A stretch of 64,000 nt of DNA, taken from NCBI GenBank assembly GCA_963714055.1, contig OY970227.1, positions 744,001 through 808,000 on the forward strand, read 5' to 3'. A program made the position numbers and the translations under genes. This DNA is from JACDBE01 sp963714055 (lineage in GTDB: Bacteria; Actinomycetota; Acidimicrobiia; Spongiisociales; UBA5794). Numbering within the stretch: position 1 is the stretch's first letter; every line of letters starts with the position of its first letter. Under the pieces are notes generated by a model that saw nothing but the letters and a program-made list of their open reading frames with translations, ran no database searches and was not told the origin of the DNA. Positions 7,425 through 16,161 of this stretch are shown here, one piece after another.

Positions 7425-8721
7425 CGGCGGCGCCGGCGGCGACTGTTGTCGTCGGGGGCGGCGGCACCACGGCTTCGGTCGTCGTGGTGACCGCGGGCGG
7501 CGACGTGGTCGTCGCCACCGGCCCCGTGGTCGTCGTCACTGTCTCCGGGAGCGTCGTCGACGAGATGGTCCCGTCCGGGGCGGTCGTCGCCGGGACCTCG
7601 GTCGAGCTGAACGGCTCGGCCGGCGCGGTCGTGCCCGGCGCCCCCGCGACCGCCGGGGAATCGCCGGAGTCGTCCGGCGGGGCGGTGTCGTCGCCGCCAG
7701 TGATCGCCAGGAACCCGCCGACACCCACCACGGCGACCAGCGCCGCGGCGGCCACGATCATCCCGATCGGTCCGACCGCGGCCACCGCGGCGAGAAAGCC
7801 ACCGGCGGCGGCACCGGCCGAACCGGCAGCTCCCCCGGCGGCGCCCGCCCCGGCCAGCGAGCCACCGCCAACGCCGGCGGCGGCGCCGGCAACGGCAGCG
7901 GCCCCTCCGGCGCCAACGACCACGGTCCCCCAGATCGCCGGCTTCAGCGCGAGGGGGATGGGCACCGCCAGCAGCCCGGCGAAGATCTTCACCGGGTCGA
8001 GGTAGGCGATCCGGTTGGCCGTGCAGTCGTCGCAGGCGGCGATGTGGCGGTCGGCGACGCGGCGGATCTCCGGGGTGAGCTCGCGCACGTCTTCGCCGAC
8101 GATGCCGGCGAGTACCGGGCAACCCCGGCGCGCGGTGCGGACCAGCAGGTAGGTGCCCAAGGCGTCGGTGAACCGCTGCTTCATCCGGCTGACCATCGTG
8201 TAGGCGTTGCCGGTGGTCACCCCGAGCACCTCGGCGATCTCGGCGGATTCGAGGCCGTGGCGGACATGCAGGTCCATCACGGTGTAGGTGCGCTCGTCGA
8301 GCCCGGCGGCCGCTTCCCACACGATGTCGGCCGCTTCCTGCGCGGCGGCCATCTGCTCGGGGTCGATGGTCGGGTCGGGGTCGGCGATGGCCATGGTGGC
8401 CCGCTCGGCGTCGTCGACCGAGGCCGGGTCGAGCCGGGCTCGTTTCGACTTGCGGATCCGGTTCAGCGCGGTGCGGTGGGCGATGGCGAACAGCCAGCTC
8501 TTGAACTTGTCCGGGTCCTCGAGCGTGGGGAGCTGCTCGATTGCCTTGACGAAGGTGTCCTGGGTGACGTCCGCTCCGTCGTTCCGGTCGCGGAGGAGGC
8601 GGCTCAGGAAGTCGTGGACCCCGGGGAAGTAGCGTTCATAGAGCACGCTGTAGGCGTCGGGGTCGCCGGCCAGATGGGCCAGGACCAGGTCTCCGTCTGA
8701 TTGCCGCTCCGGCGAGACCAT
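7123..8721 (-). CDS. ECF sigma factor fused to zinc-finger-like segment, membrane helix and Thr-rich stalk (frameshifted at its 3' end)
   Basis: Residues ~24-95 are sigma region 2 (ADVTQDTFVKAIEQ, FKSWLFAIAHRTALNRIRKSKR) and ~135-187 are region 4 (ESAEIAEVLGVTTGNAYTMVSRMK). After this comes an anti-sigma-like H-x3-C-x2-C (H226, C230, C233), an Ala/Gly-rich hydrophobic tract with a likely membrane helix at ~318-340, and a Thr/Pro-rich stalk to ~427. From there the frame turns into Arg-rich nonsense; the true sequence continues in other frames down to 6563. The inferred product is a membrane-anchored sigma factor with an extracellular sensory or adhesive domain, resembling actinobacterial ECF groups with fused anti-sigma/TM extensions (e.g. 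ECF52/53). ATG at 8721; TAGTCT at 8753-8758 is a possible -10. Confidence 0.8.
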   Translation of the reverse strand: MVSPERQSDGDLVLAHLAGDPDAYSVLYERYFPGVHDFLSRLLRDRNDGADVTQDTFVKAIEQLPTLEDPDKFKSWLFAIAHRTALNRIRKSKRARLDPASVDDAERATMAIADPDPTIDPEQMAAAQEAADIVWEAAAGLDERTYTVMDLHVRHGLESAEIAEVLGVTTGNAYTMVSRMKQRFTDALGTYLLVRTARRGCPVLAGIVGEDVRELTPEIRRVADRHIAACDDCTANRIAYLDPVKIFAGLLAVPIPLALKPAIWGTVVVGAGGAAAVAGAAAGVGGGSLAGAGAAGGAAGSAGAAAGGFLAAVAAVGPIGMIVAAAALVAVVGVGGFLAITGGDDTAPPDDSGDSPAVAGAPGTTAPAEPFSSTEVPATTAPDGTISSTTLPETVTTTTGPVATTTSPPAVTTTTEAVVPPPPTTTVAAGAAGGQRRHRHRRRGRLGDHRRAGQRHRRRARPRLGGGHLRPVLGGRGGEPRRHDHLHAGYRLLRDRRLHLLGDRIIGGQLVGDGHRHGDRGQRRPGGGPACR

Positions 8722-9103
8722 GTGATTCCCACCACCGTCGTGGGCGAGATCCAGACTACCGCTCGCCTCTCGTTTCCACCGTCTGCCGGCGATCGTCCGG
8801 CTCTCCGGAACGTGCGAACGGGGGGTCGGATAACCGACCCCCCGTTGTTGGTGCAGCCCCCCACCGGGGAGAGAGGTTCCCCCTACTGCAACCCCCTGCC
8901 GATCCCTACCGGACGCCCACGGATCCCTACCGTTGGCCCGCCGTTGCGATCGTGTCCTCGGTCCGTCTTGCGACGACCTTCACAAGTGAGACACCACATT
9001 GGCGTGGTCCTTACACCTAAGTACCGCAATCGCACGGAAACGGGTCGATCGCACTACGACCGGCCGGCGAGGGCCATTGCGCAGCAGCCGCCGACCCTGT
9101 GGG
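8722..9103. other. Intergenic region between the ECF sigma gene and era
   Basis: This 382-nt region holds no credible gene. Its first ~40 nt contain the sigma gene's likely promoter; a strong hairpin follows (8817-8846). The rest (8847-9103) is non-coding, with a short partial repeat of GATCCCTACCG and a more AT-rich patch at about 8985-9050 whose role is unclear. Confidence 0.5.
8817..8846 (-). terminator. Terminator hairpin downstream of era
   Basis: A 13-bp perfect stem AACGGGGGGTCGG with its complement and an ATAA loop. It lies downstream of era on the minus strand and before the sigma gene's promoter, so it most likely ends the era operon transcript. No U-tract follows. Confidence 0.7.
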
Positions 9104-10024
9104 TCAGAACCCGAGGCGGTCGAGGAGGAGGTCGCGCCGTTGCCAGTCGGGCTCGACCCTTACCCGGAGGTCGAGGTAGACGGGGGCGGCGAAGCGTCGT
9201 TCCATCTCCATGCGGGCGGCTTCGCCCACCGCCTTGAGCAGGGCGCCGCCCTTGCCGATGACGATCCCCTTCTGCGACGCTCGCTCCACTACCACGGTGG
9301 CGGCCACGTAGAGGGTGCCGTTGGGTCGCTCGGTCATCTCGTCGACGACAACCGCCAGCGAGTGGGGCAGCTCTTGGTGGAGCCGCTCCAGGTACTGCTC
9401 ACGCACCATCTCGGCGGCGAGCAGCTCGTCGGGCTGGTCGGTGACCATGTCCGGAGGGAAGAAGGCGGGCCCCTCGGGCAGCCTGGCGACGATCTCGCCG
9501 CGGAGCGCATCGAGGCCTTCCCCGGTGACCGACGACAGCGGGACGTAGGCGGCGAAGTCCCACGACGACGCCTCGATCAGCTGTTCGGCCACCCGCTCCG
9601 GCCTGGCCAGGTCCGTCTTGGCCACCACGAGGACGGTGCGATCGGCGGCGGCGGCGAGCCGGTCGGCCAGCATCCGGTCTCCCGGCCCGATCTTCTGGGT
9701 GGCGTCGAGGAGGAAGGCAACCAGGTCGGTGTCCGCCAGTGAGTCCTCCACCAACCGGTTCAGGCGGGTGCCGAGAGCGGTGCGGGGACGGTGCAGCCCG
9801 GGGGTGTCCACCAGCACGATCTGCGCCGGCGGCTCGGCGAGGTTGGCCACTCCCCGGACGCTGTTGCGGGTGGTCTGGGGCCGCGACGAGGTGATCGACA
9901 CCTTCGAGCCGACCAAGGCGTTGACCAGCGTCGACTTGCCGACGTTGGGCCGGCCCACCACGGCGACGAACCCGGATCGCAGTGGTGTCACTGAGGCGTC
10001 GTCGGTTCCTGGGCCCGGGGTCAT
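9104..10024 (-). CDS. era: GTPase Era
   Basis: Essential GTPase that binds the 3' end of 16S rRNA and assists 30S maturation. It has 306 residues: G1 GRPNVGKS, G2 region SRPQTTRNSVRG, G3 DTPG, G4 AKTD (VVAKTDLA), and a C-terminal KH domain with GKGGALLKAVG. ATG at 10024, overlapping the CorC-family gene by 4 nt (ATGA). It is the last gene of a chain of 4-nt overlaps running from phoH, a setting typical of ribosome-maturation clusters. Confidence 0.97.
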   Translation of the reverse strand: MTPGPGTDDASVTPLRSGFVAVVGRPNVGKSTLVNALVGSKVSITSSRPQTTRNSVRGVANLAEPPAQIVLVDTPGLHRPRTALGTRLNRLVEDSLADTDLVAFLLDATQKIGPGDRMLADRLAAAADRTVLVVAKTDLARPERVAEQLIEASSWDFAAYVPLSSVTGEGLDALRGEIVARLPEGPAFFPPDMVTDQPDELLAAEMVREQYLERLHQELPHSLAVVVDEMTERPNGTLYVAATVVVERASQKGIVIGKGGALLKAVGEAARMEMERRFAAPVYLDLRVRVEPDWQRRDLLLDRLGF

Positions 10025-11196
10025 CTGGTGCGGACGCGAACCTGGGCGATCCGCCGCCCGAGCACCTGTTCGGCGGTGAGGACGTTGCCTTCGAACTCGA
10101 AGGACTCGCCCGCCTCGGGGACCCTCCCCGCCAGCCCGAGCAGCAGCCCGCCCACCGTGTCCCAGTCCTCGTCGGGCACCTCGATGCCGATGAGGTCCTC
10201 CAACTCGTCGACACCGACCCGACCGTCGATGAGGTACTCGCCCTCCCCTACTGCGGTGATCAGGGGAGTCTCCTCGTCGGACTCGTCGGTGATCTCGCCG
10301 ACGATCTCCTCGAGCAGGTCTTCCATGGTGACCAGGCCGGCGGTGCCGCCGAACTCGTCGACCACGATCGCCATATGGTCGCGGTCGTTCTGCATCTCCC
10401 GCATCAGGTCGAGCACCGGCATGGCCTCGGGGACGATGAAGGCGGGTCGCACCAGGTCGGCGATGGGCCGGTCCCCTCCTCCCTCCTCATCGAACAGCGG
10501 CAGCAGGTCGCGGATGAAGAGCACGCCGACGACGTCGTCGATGCCTTGCCCGAGCACGGGGATGCGGGAGCGGCCGGCCTCCACCGAGAGGGTCACCGCC
10601 TGGTCGGCGGTGGCGGTCGCCGGCAGGGTCACCATGTCCGGGCGGGGCACCATGACCTCCCGCACGATGGTGTCGCCCACCTCGATGACCGATGAGATGA
10701 GCTCGCGCTCCGCCTCGTCGTCCTCGTCGTCCTCGTCGGCTGCTTCGTCGTCCTCGCCGTTCTCGTCGCTGATCAGGTCCGAGGCGGCCCGGCCGAACCG
10801 CACCGCCGGCTCCAGCAGGAAGACCCACCGGTAGGCGAGCTTGCGGGGATGGCCCCGGCCGTAGCCGCGGGGCAGGATGTCGCCGACCGCCAGGAGGAGC
10901 AGCCCGAGCAAGACCAGCGAGACGAGCAGGCCCCACCCGGTGGTGGTCCGGGTCAACGCCCAGGTGGCGGCGGTGGCGGCCACCACCATCAGCCCGGCGT
11001 GGGCCAGGCCGAGGGCAGGCTGCAGCGTCGGGCGAGCCTGGAGCAGCTGGGCAACCCGGGCAGCCCGCTCGTCACCCTCGGCGGCGTCCTGCAGGGCGTC
11101 GGCGCGCGGGGTGCGCACCAGCGAGGCGCCGGCGGCGCGCAGCAAGCCGGCGGCGACCACCAGCGCGGCGGCCATCAGGAGCGCGGCCGTAGTCAT
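10021..11196 (-). CDS. Hemolysin/CorC (CNNM-type) membrane protein with CBS domains
   Basis: Integral membrane protein of 391 residues. It has an N-terminal hydrophobic DUF21/CNNM-like region (about 1-130), a highly acidic linker (DENGEDDEAADEDDEDDEAE, ~143-162), a CBS pair (VMVPRPDMVTLPATAT, IPVLGQGIDDVVGVLFIRD, IVVDEFGGTAGLVTMEDLLEEIVGEI), and a C-terminal CorC/HlyC domain (YLIDGRVGVDELEDLIG). Family members are linked to Mg2+/Co2+ transport or export; the substrate is not proven. Position between ybeY and era is conserved in many bacteria. It overlaps both neighbours by 4 nt. Confidence 0.9.
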   Translation of the reverse strand: MTTAALLMAAALVVAAGLLRAAGASLVRTPRADALQDAAEGDERAARVAQLLQARPTLQPALGLAHAGLMVVAATAATWALTRTTTGWGLLVSLVLLGLLLLAVGDILPRGYGRGHPRKLAYRWVFLLEPAVRFGRAASDLISDENGEDDEAADEDDEDDEAERELISSVIEVGDTIVREVMVPRPDMVTLPATATADQAVTLSVEAGRSRIPVLGQGIDDVVGVLFIRDLLPLFDEEGGGDRPIADLVRPAFIVPEAMPVLDLMREMQNDRDHMAIVVDEFGGTAGLVTMEDLLEEIVGEITDESDEETPLITAVGEGEYLIDGRVGVDELEDLIGIEVPDEDWDTVGGLLLGLAGRVPEAGESFEFEGNVLTAEQVLGRRIAQVRVRTR

Positions 11197-11672
11197 CGGC
11201 GCACCCTCCCCACCGCTTCGAGGTAGCGGCGCTCTCTCGCCTCCATACGCTCGGCATCGGCGTCGACCTGATGGTCGTACCCCAGCAGATGGAGCAACCC
11301 GTGCACCACCATGAGGGCCATCTCGTCCTCGACACCCACCCCGTGCTCGGGAGTGCGCTCGGCGACGATGTCGGGGCAGATCACCACGTCACCGATGAGG
11401 AGTGGTGGGCCGTCGTCGGACCAGTCCGGGGCCTCGCCGGGCGCGAGGTCCTCTATCGGGAACGACAGCACGTCGGTGGGCCGCGACTCCCCCATGTGCT
11501 CGGTGTTCAGCTCGGCGATCCGCTCCCGGTCGACGAGGGTCACCGCGACCTCGGTTGCTTCCGGATATGCCTCGCCGCGTAGCACGAGCCGCGCCAGCGA
11601 CACCAGGCTGTCGTGCCCGGTCGGGCCGGTACTGAGGGGGTCGTCGCGCTCGTCGGAGAGGACGATGTTCAC
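11193..11672 (-). CDS. ybeY: rRNA maturation endoribonuclease YbeY
   Basis: Zinc endoribonuclease involved in 16S rRNA 3'-end processing and ribosome quality control. It has 159 residues, with the diagnostic HGLLHLLGYDH metal site (H-x3-H-x5-H) near the C-terminus and RPTDVLSFP upstream. The GTG start at 11672 overlaps the HD-domain gene's stop as GTGA; its own stop overlaps the CorC-family start. High confidence. Confidence 0.96.
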   Translation of the reverse strand: MNIVLSDERDDPLSTGPTGHDSLVSLARLVLRGEAYPEATEVAVTLVDRERIAELNTEHMGESRPTDVLSFPIEDLAPGEAPDWSDDGPPLLIGDVVICPDIVAERTPEHGVGVEDEMALMVVHGLLHLLGYDHQVDADAERMEARERRYLEAVGRVRR

Positions 11673-14365
11673 GACGGGCCGACCGGGGCGCCGGGGAAGC
11701 CCGGATACGGGATCCGGGTGTGGTAGTAGCCGACCAGCGCCGCCACCAGGGCGTCCTTGACCCTGGTGAGATCACCGAAGGTCAGGTCGCTCTCGTCGAA
11801 CTGACCGTCGTCGAGCTTCTCCCCGACCACCGAGTCGACCACCTTGCGAAGGCTCTCCGGGGTCGGGTCCTCGTGCTGGGCGAGCGACCGGGCGGCACCT
11901 TCGACGGCGTCCGAGATCATCAGGATCGCCATCTCCTTGCGCTGCGGCTTCACCCCGGTGTGGCGGAACAGGGCGGGGTCGGCGGTCGGGTCGGACTCCA
12001 GCGCCTTGTGGTAGAAGTACCGCATCAACCCGGTGCCGTGGTGCTGCCGGACCGCCTCGGCGACATCGGGAGGGATCCGGTAGCGGCGGGCGAGCACCAA
12101 CCCGTCGCTGACATGGCGCCGGACGATCTCGGCCGACTCGACCGGATCGAGGTCGTCGTGCGGGTTCGACACCCCGAACTGGTTCTCGATGAAGTACTGC
12201 GGGTTCTCCGTCTTGCCGAGGTCGTGGTAGAAGGCCGCCGCCTGGGCGAACAAGGGGTCGGCGCCGATGGCCCGGGCCGCCTTGCCCGCCAGGTTGCCCA
12301 CCAGGATCGAGTGGTTGAAGGTTCCCGGGGCCTGTTCCTCGACGAGGCGGAGCGCCGGGTGGTTGCGGTCGGTCAGGTCGAGCAGGGTCACCGTGGTGGT
12401 CAGCTGGAACATGTTCTCCAGGAACGACACCAGCCCCTGTCCCACGAAGCCGCCGATGAGCCCTCCGACCACTCCGGCGACTGCAGCGGGAAGGGCGGCG
12501 GACCGGCCGTCGAACATCCAGGCGATGGTGTACGCCAGCGGGGCGAGCACGGCGGCTCCGAGCAGCACCGCCAGCCGCAGCTCCCGACGGGTCGACACCG
12601 CCGACACGAAGGCGACCGGGGCGATGGTGGCGGCGGCGGCGTACACGGTGAGCGCCGGGTCGAGCGTGGAGATGGCGACGAACAACGCCATCGGCACCGC
12701 GGTGAGCAGCGCGGTGCGGGGGTCGTACAGGATCGCCGAGGCGTATCCGAGGAAGGAGGCGGGGATGATGTACGCCAGTTGCGGGCTCTCGGTCCCCAGC
12801 AGCTGCGGTATGCGCGACACCAGGGCGGCGATGACCAGCAGGATGCCGAGGATGATGATGTGCTTCGGCTGCGACCAGCGTGTCGGGGCGATCCGCCACA
12901 GGAACAGCGCAGCCAGCAGCACCGCCAGACCGCCCAGGGCGGCGGCGGCGACCCGGGACGTGCCCGGCTCGGGGTCGAGCAGGCCGTTGAGCGTGATCGC
13001 CTCCAGTTGGACGGCGTCGATGGTGCTCCCGGCGCGGACGATCGGCTGGGTCTCCACCCACACCCTGGTGACATCGGCGACGGAGGCGGCCGCAGCCTCG
13101 CGGGCCTGATCGGTGGCGTCCCGGTTCTCGATCTCGTTGGCCTCCAGCGAGAGGGCGACCATGGTGGCTCCGGCCTCGCTGAGGGTGGCCCGGGTCTCGG
13201 CGTCGAGGCCGGCGACGAACAGGGGCGGTGGGCGGGAGGTCAGCCCGAGCCGGGCGTCGTTGAGCTCGGAGGCCCTGATGCCGGGGTCCATCCGCTCCGC
13301 CGCCAGGTCCATCACCTCCTGCTCCACCGCGTCGAAGAAGCCGGCGCCGCCGTTGGCGACGTCGGCGAGGTGGTCGGCGTGCAGGTTGACCAGCACCGGG
13401 ATGGCGTCCTCGTACAGCGTCCCGAACTCGGCGACCAGGGCCTCGATCTGCTGCTCGACCGGGATGGTCGTTGTGGTGGAGCCCGGTGCGGTGGTCGTGG
13501 TGGTCGTGGTCGAGCTCGATGTCGTCGAGCTGTCGCCCTGCCCGCCGGAAGGTGCCGGCACCACCACGGCGGGTAGTGGTGCACAGGCTGCGGCGTCGGC
13601 GCTGTTGGGGGCGACCGTGACCCGGGCGTCGCTGCGCAATCCCGTCGACAGGTCGCCTTCGCCGATCCGGCAGTCCGAGTTCACGTCGGTGACCTGGCCC
13701 GGGCTCACCGCGATGCGCACCTCGACCGTGTAGGTGTCGGTGCTGCTCGGCTGGATCTGCTGCTCGCCGGCGGTGAGCTCCCAGGGGGACGTCGCCGGGT
13801 CGAGGTCACGCTCGGTCGAGTCTCCGGTGCTCAGCTCGGCGGTGACCGCCGCCGACATCACCCGTGCCGCCGGAGAGAGCCGGGGCGTCTGCGCCAGTTG
13901 GTAACTGCGGCGGTTCGACGCCGGGTTGGTGACCGTCACCGTGTACTCGACGACGAACTCGTTGTTCACCGACGTCTCCTCCACCGTGGCGACGTCGTGG
14001 TTGAGGGTGAGCCCGACCGGCGCCGGGGCGTCGCGCACCGCGGCGAACAGGCTGCCGAGGAGCTGCTGCACCCGGCTCGAGCCGTCCTGGTCGATCTCGT
14101 AGATGGCCTCGACCGACTCCGCCGCCTGCGCCCGGGCCTGCTCGGTGGCGACCTCGTCGACGAGCTCGGTGTAGCGGGTGGCGACGAAGTCCTCTGTGGC
14201 GGTGTCGCCCACCTCGAGCCGAACCGCCGGTTCCGCCGCCGGCCGGCCGACCACCAACGCCAGCGCCACCGCAACAACCGTGGCGACGACGGCGAGCATG
14301 CTCCTGAGGTTCGCCCGCGGCGGCGACGTGGTGACGGTGGCCTCCGGGCCATCCGGGTTCGTCAC
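11669..14365 (-). CDS. 7TM-HD family membrane phosphohydrolase (PgpH-like cyclic di-AMP phosphodiesterase)
   Basis: 898 residues. One N-terminal membrane helix (~22-42) leads to a large extracellular 7TMR-HDED-type region. That region contains a Thr/Ser-rich insert (~280-300), unlike most homologues. A multi-helix membrane block follows (~465-660), then a cytoplasmic HD domain with FNHSILVGNLAGKAARAIG, the HD pair in FYHDLGK and a later RRHVSDG and QHHGTG. In Firmicutes such proteins hydrolyse c-di-AMP; activity here is inferred from the family. It sits between phoH and ybeY with 4-nt overlaps, a position widely conserved. Confidence 0.9.
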   Translation of the reverse strand: MTNPDGPEATVTTSPPRANLRSMLAVVATVVAVALALVVGRPAAEPAVRLEVGDTATEDFVATRYTELVDEVATEQARAQAAESVEAIYEIDQDGSSRVQQLLGSLFAAVRDAPAPVGLTLNHDVATVEETSVNNEFVVEYTVTVTNPASNRRSYQLAQTPRLSPAARVMSAAVTAELSTGDSTERDLDPATSPWELTAGEQQIQPSSTDTYTVEVRIAVSPGQVTDVNSDCRIGEGDLSTGLRSDARVTVAPNSADAAACAPLPAVVVPAPSGGQGDSSTTSSSTTTTTTTAPGSTTTTIPVEQQIEALVAEFGTLYEDAIPVLVNLHADHLADVANGGAGFFDAVEQEVMDLAAERMDPGIRASELNDARLGLTSRPPPLFVAGLDAETRATLSEAGATMVALSLEANEIENRDATDQAREAAAASVADVTRVWVETQPIVRAGSTIDAVQLEAITLNGLLDPEPGTSRVAAAALGGLAVLLAALFLWRIAPTRWSQPKHIIILGILLVIAALVSRIPQLLGTESPQLAYIIPASFLGYASAILYDPRTALLTAVPMALFVAISTLDPALTVYAAAATIAPVAFVSAVSTRRELRLAVLLGAAVLAPLAYTIAWMFDGRSAALPAAVAGVVGGLIGGFVGQGLVSFLENMFQLTTTVTLLDLTDRNHPALRLVEEQAPGTFNHSILVGNLAGKAARAIGADPLFAQAAAFYHDLGKTENPQYFIENQFGVSNPHDDLDPVESAEIVRRHVSDGLVLARRYRIPPDVAEAVRQHHGTGLMRYFYHKALESDPTADPALFRHTGVKPQRKEMAILMISDAVEGAARSLAQHEDPTPESLRKVVDSVVGEKLDDGQFDESDLTFGDLTRVKDALVAALVGYYHTRIPYPGFPGAPVGPS

Positions 14366-15372
14366 GACCGTTCCCTCGACCGGCGCCCGTCCCCGCCTGC
14401 TCGTTGCCGGCGGGCGTCGAACCGCTCGTACGCTTCGACGATGGCGGCGACGATGCGGTGGCGCACCACGTCGCGCAGGGTCAGCTCGACGAATGCGATC
14501 CCATCGATGTCACGCAGCACCGAGCCGACCACGCGCAGCCCCGACGGCCTCCCGTCGAGCAGGTCGGTCTGGGTGATGTCCCCGGTGATCACCATCTTCG
14601 AATTGAACCCCAATCGGGTGAGAAACATCTTCATTTGCTCGGGGGACGTGTTCTGCGCCTCGTCGAGCACGATGAAGGCATCGTTGAGCGTCCTCCCACG
14701 CATGTAAGCGAGCGGGGCGATCTCGATGGTTCCCCGCTCCATCAACCGGCCGGTCTCGTCGGGGCCGAGCATCTCGTAGAGGGCGTCGTACAGGGGGCGG
14801 AGGTACGGGTCGACCTTGGCGGCGAGATCGCCTGGCAGGAACCCGAGACGCTCGCCGGCCTCGACGGCAGGACGGCTCAGGATGATCCGCCGCACCGAAC
14901 CGGTGATCAACGCCTCCACCGCACAGGCCATCGCCAGGTAGGTCTTCCCGGTCCCGGCCGGCCCCACCCCGAAAACCAGCGTGTTGTCGCGCACCGCATC
15001 GACGTACTGCTTCTGGCCGAGGGTCTTCGAGCGGACCACCTTGCCCCGCCCCACCTTGATCGCCTCGGTGAACACGCCGGACGGCGCCGGCACGTCGCTG
15101 CGGACCATCTCGATGACCCGCAGCACCCGGTCGCCGTCGAGGGGCTCGCCTTCCTGCACGAGGATGAGCAGCTCGTCGAAGATGGTGCGCACCATCTGCG
15201 CCTCGGTCTCGGCCCCGTGGACGTCGATCTGGTTCCCCCGGGCCACGATGCGGACGTCGGGGAACGCCGCCTCGATGTGCTTGAGGTGGGAATCCCGCTC
15301 ACCCAGCAGGTCGACGACGAGATGGTTGCTGGGAACCTTGAGTTGGATGTCCACGATGGACGGGGACGTCAC
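14362..15372 (-). CDS. phoH: PhoH-like ATPase
   Basis: P-loop ATPase of the PhoH family, usually linked to RNA metabolism or ribosome maturation. It has 336 residues, with Walker A GPAGTGKTYLA (~143), LSRPAVEAGERLGFLPGD, Walker B FIVLDEAQNTSPEQ and sensor motif MVITGDITQTDL. The start GTG at 15372 is preceded by GTGAGGATCC. The C-terminal ~20 residues are Arg-rich (RRQRAGGDGRRSRERS) and overlap the HD-domain gene start by 4 nt. First gene of the phoH-to-era chain. Confidence 0.95.
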   Translation of the reverse strand: MTSPSIVDIQLKVPSNHLVVDLLGERDSHLKHIEAAFPDVRIVARGNQIDVHGAETEAQMVRTIFDELLILVQEGEPLDGDRVLRVIEMVRSDVPAPSGVFTEAIKVGRGKVVRSKTLGQKQYVDAVRDNTLVFGVGPAGTGKTYLAMACAVEALITGSVRRIILSRPAVEAGERLGFLPGDLAAKVDPYLRPLYDALYEMLGPDETGRLMERGTIEIAPLAYMRGRTLNDAFIVLDEAQNTSPEQMKMFLTRLGFNSKMVITGDITQTDLLDGRPSGLRVVGSVLRDIDGIAFVELTLRDVVRHRIVAAIVEAYERFDARRQRAGGDGRRSRERS

Positions 15373-15431
15373 GGATCCTCACAGGGACGTGGGGGAAGTG
15401 GCTGCGCTAGAGAACGCATCGAGGCTCCAGC

Positions 15432-15437
15432 AGTATA
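15432..15437 (-). promoter_or_regulatory. Probable -10 box (TATACT) for the phoH-era operon
   Basis: A consensus-like TATACT lies on the minus strand in the 99-nt gap between rsmE and phoH. It would give a leader of about 50 nt. No clear -35 at 16-18 nt. Confidence 0.4.
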
Positions 15438-15471
15438 CCGGTGCCTCCGAACCACCCCTTGCGTGGGCGAT

Positions 15472-16149
15472 TCAGCGGCCCCGGCGGCGAGCAGCGTCGA
15501 GGACCAGCGAGGCGGCGACCACCGCCGCCGTCTCGGTGCGGAGCACCAGGTCGCCGAGTCCCATCTTCCGGGGGAACCGGGTGACCTCCTCGGTGGACAG
15601 CCCGCCTTCAGGCCCGACCAGCACGGTCACCGAGCCGCCCTCCCACCAGTCGGGGTCGACGTCGCCTCCTCCGAGGTGGGCGACCACCGCTCCCGAGCCC
15701 AGGTCGGTCAACGGGATCGGCCCGTCTACGGCGGTCAGGTGGGCTCCCCGGGACTGCTGCAACGCCGCCGCCGCCCACGTGTGCGCCCGCTTCGGGCTTG
15801 GCGGCCTTCCCTGGGTGGCCGCGGTGACCACCCAGCGGATTTCGGCCACGCCCAGCTCGGCCGCCTTCTCGACCAGGTAGCGGGCGCGGGTCGTGTCGTG
15901 GGGCGGGGCCACCGCCAGGGTGATGCGGGGGCCGGGCGGGTCCACCGGGCGCTCCTCGCCACGGAGCACGGCGGTGGCGGCGGTGTCGAGTACGCCGTCG
16001 CCGACAGTCCCGGCGCCGTCGGTGTAGCTGAGCTGGGCGCCCGGGCCCAGACGCAACACCTTGGTCAGGTGGCGGGCGGCCTCCGGGGCGAGCAGGATCG
16101 CGCCGTCGCTCCATGGGGCGGGGAGGAATAGGTGGGGGACGTGGCGCAC
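15472..16149 (-). CDS. rsmE: 16S rRNA (uracil1498-N3)-methyltransferase RsmE
   Basis: SPOUT-class methyltransferase that makes m3U1498 in 16S rRNA. It has 225 residues: an N-terminal PUA-like domain (HLTKVLRLGPGAQLSYTDG), then the knotted domain with LVEKAAELGVAEIRWV, the SAM-loop motif VLVGPEGGLSTEEV and the C-terminal LGDLVLRTETAAVVA. Start GTG at 16149, 12 nt after dnaJ, as in many bacteria. High confidence. Confidence 0.95.
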   Translation of the reverse strand: MRHVPHLFLPAPWSDGAILLAPEAARHLTKVLRLGPGAQLSYTDGAGTVGDGVLDTAATAVLRGEERPVDPPGPRITLAVAPPHDTTRARYLVEKAAELGVAEIRWVVTAATQGRPPSPKRAHTWAAAALQQSRGAHLTAVDGPIPLTDLGSGAVVAHLGGGDVDPDWWEGGSVTVLVGPEGGLSTEEVTRFPRKMGLGDLVLRTETAAVVAASLVLDAARRRGR

Positions 16150-16161
16150 GCCGGCGCCCGG

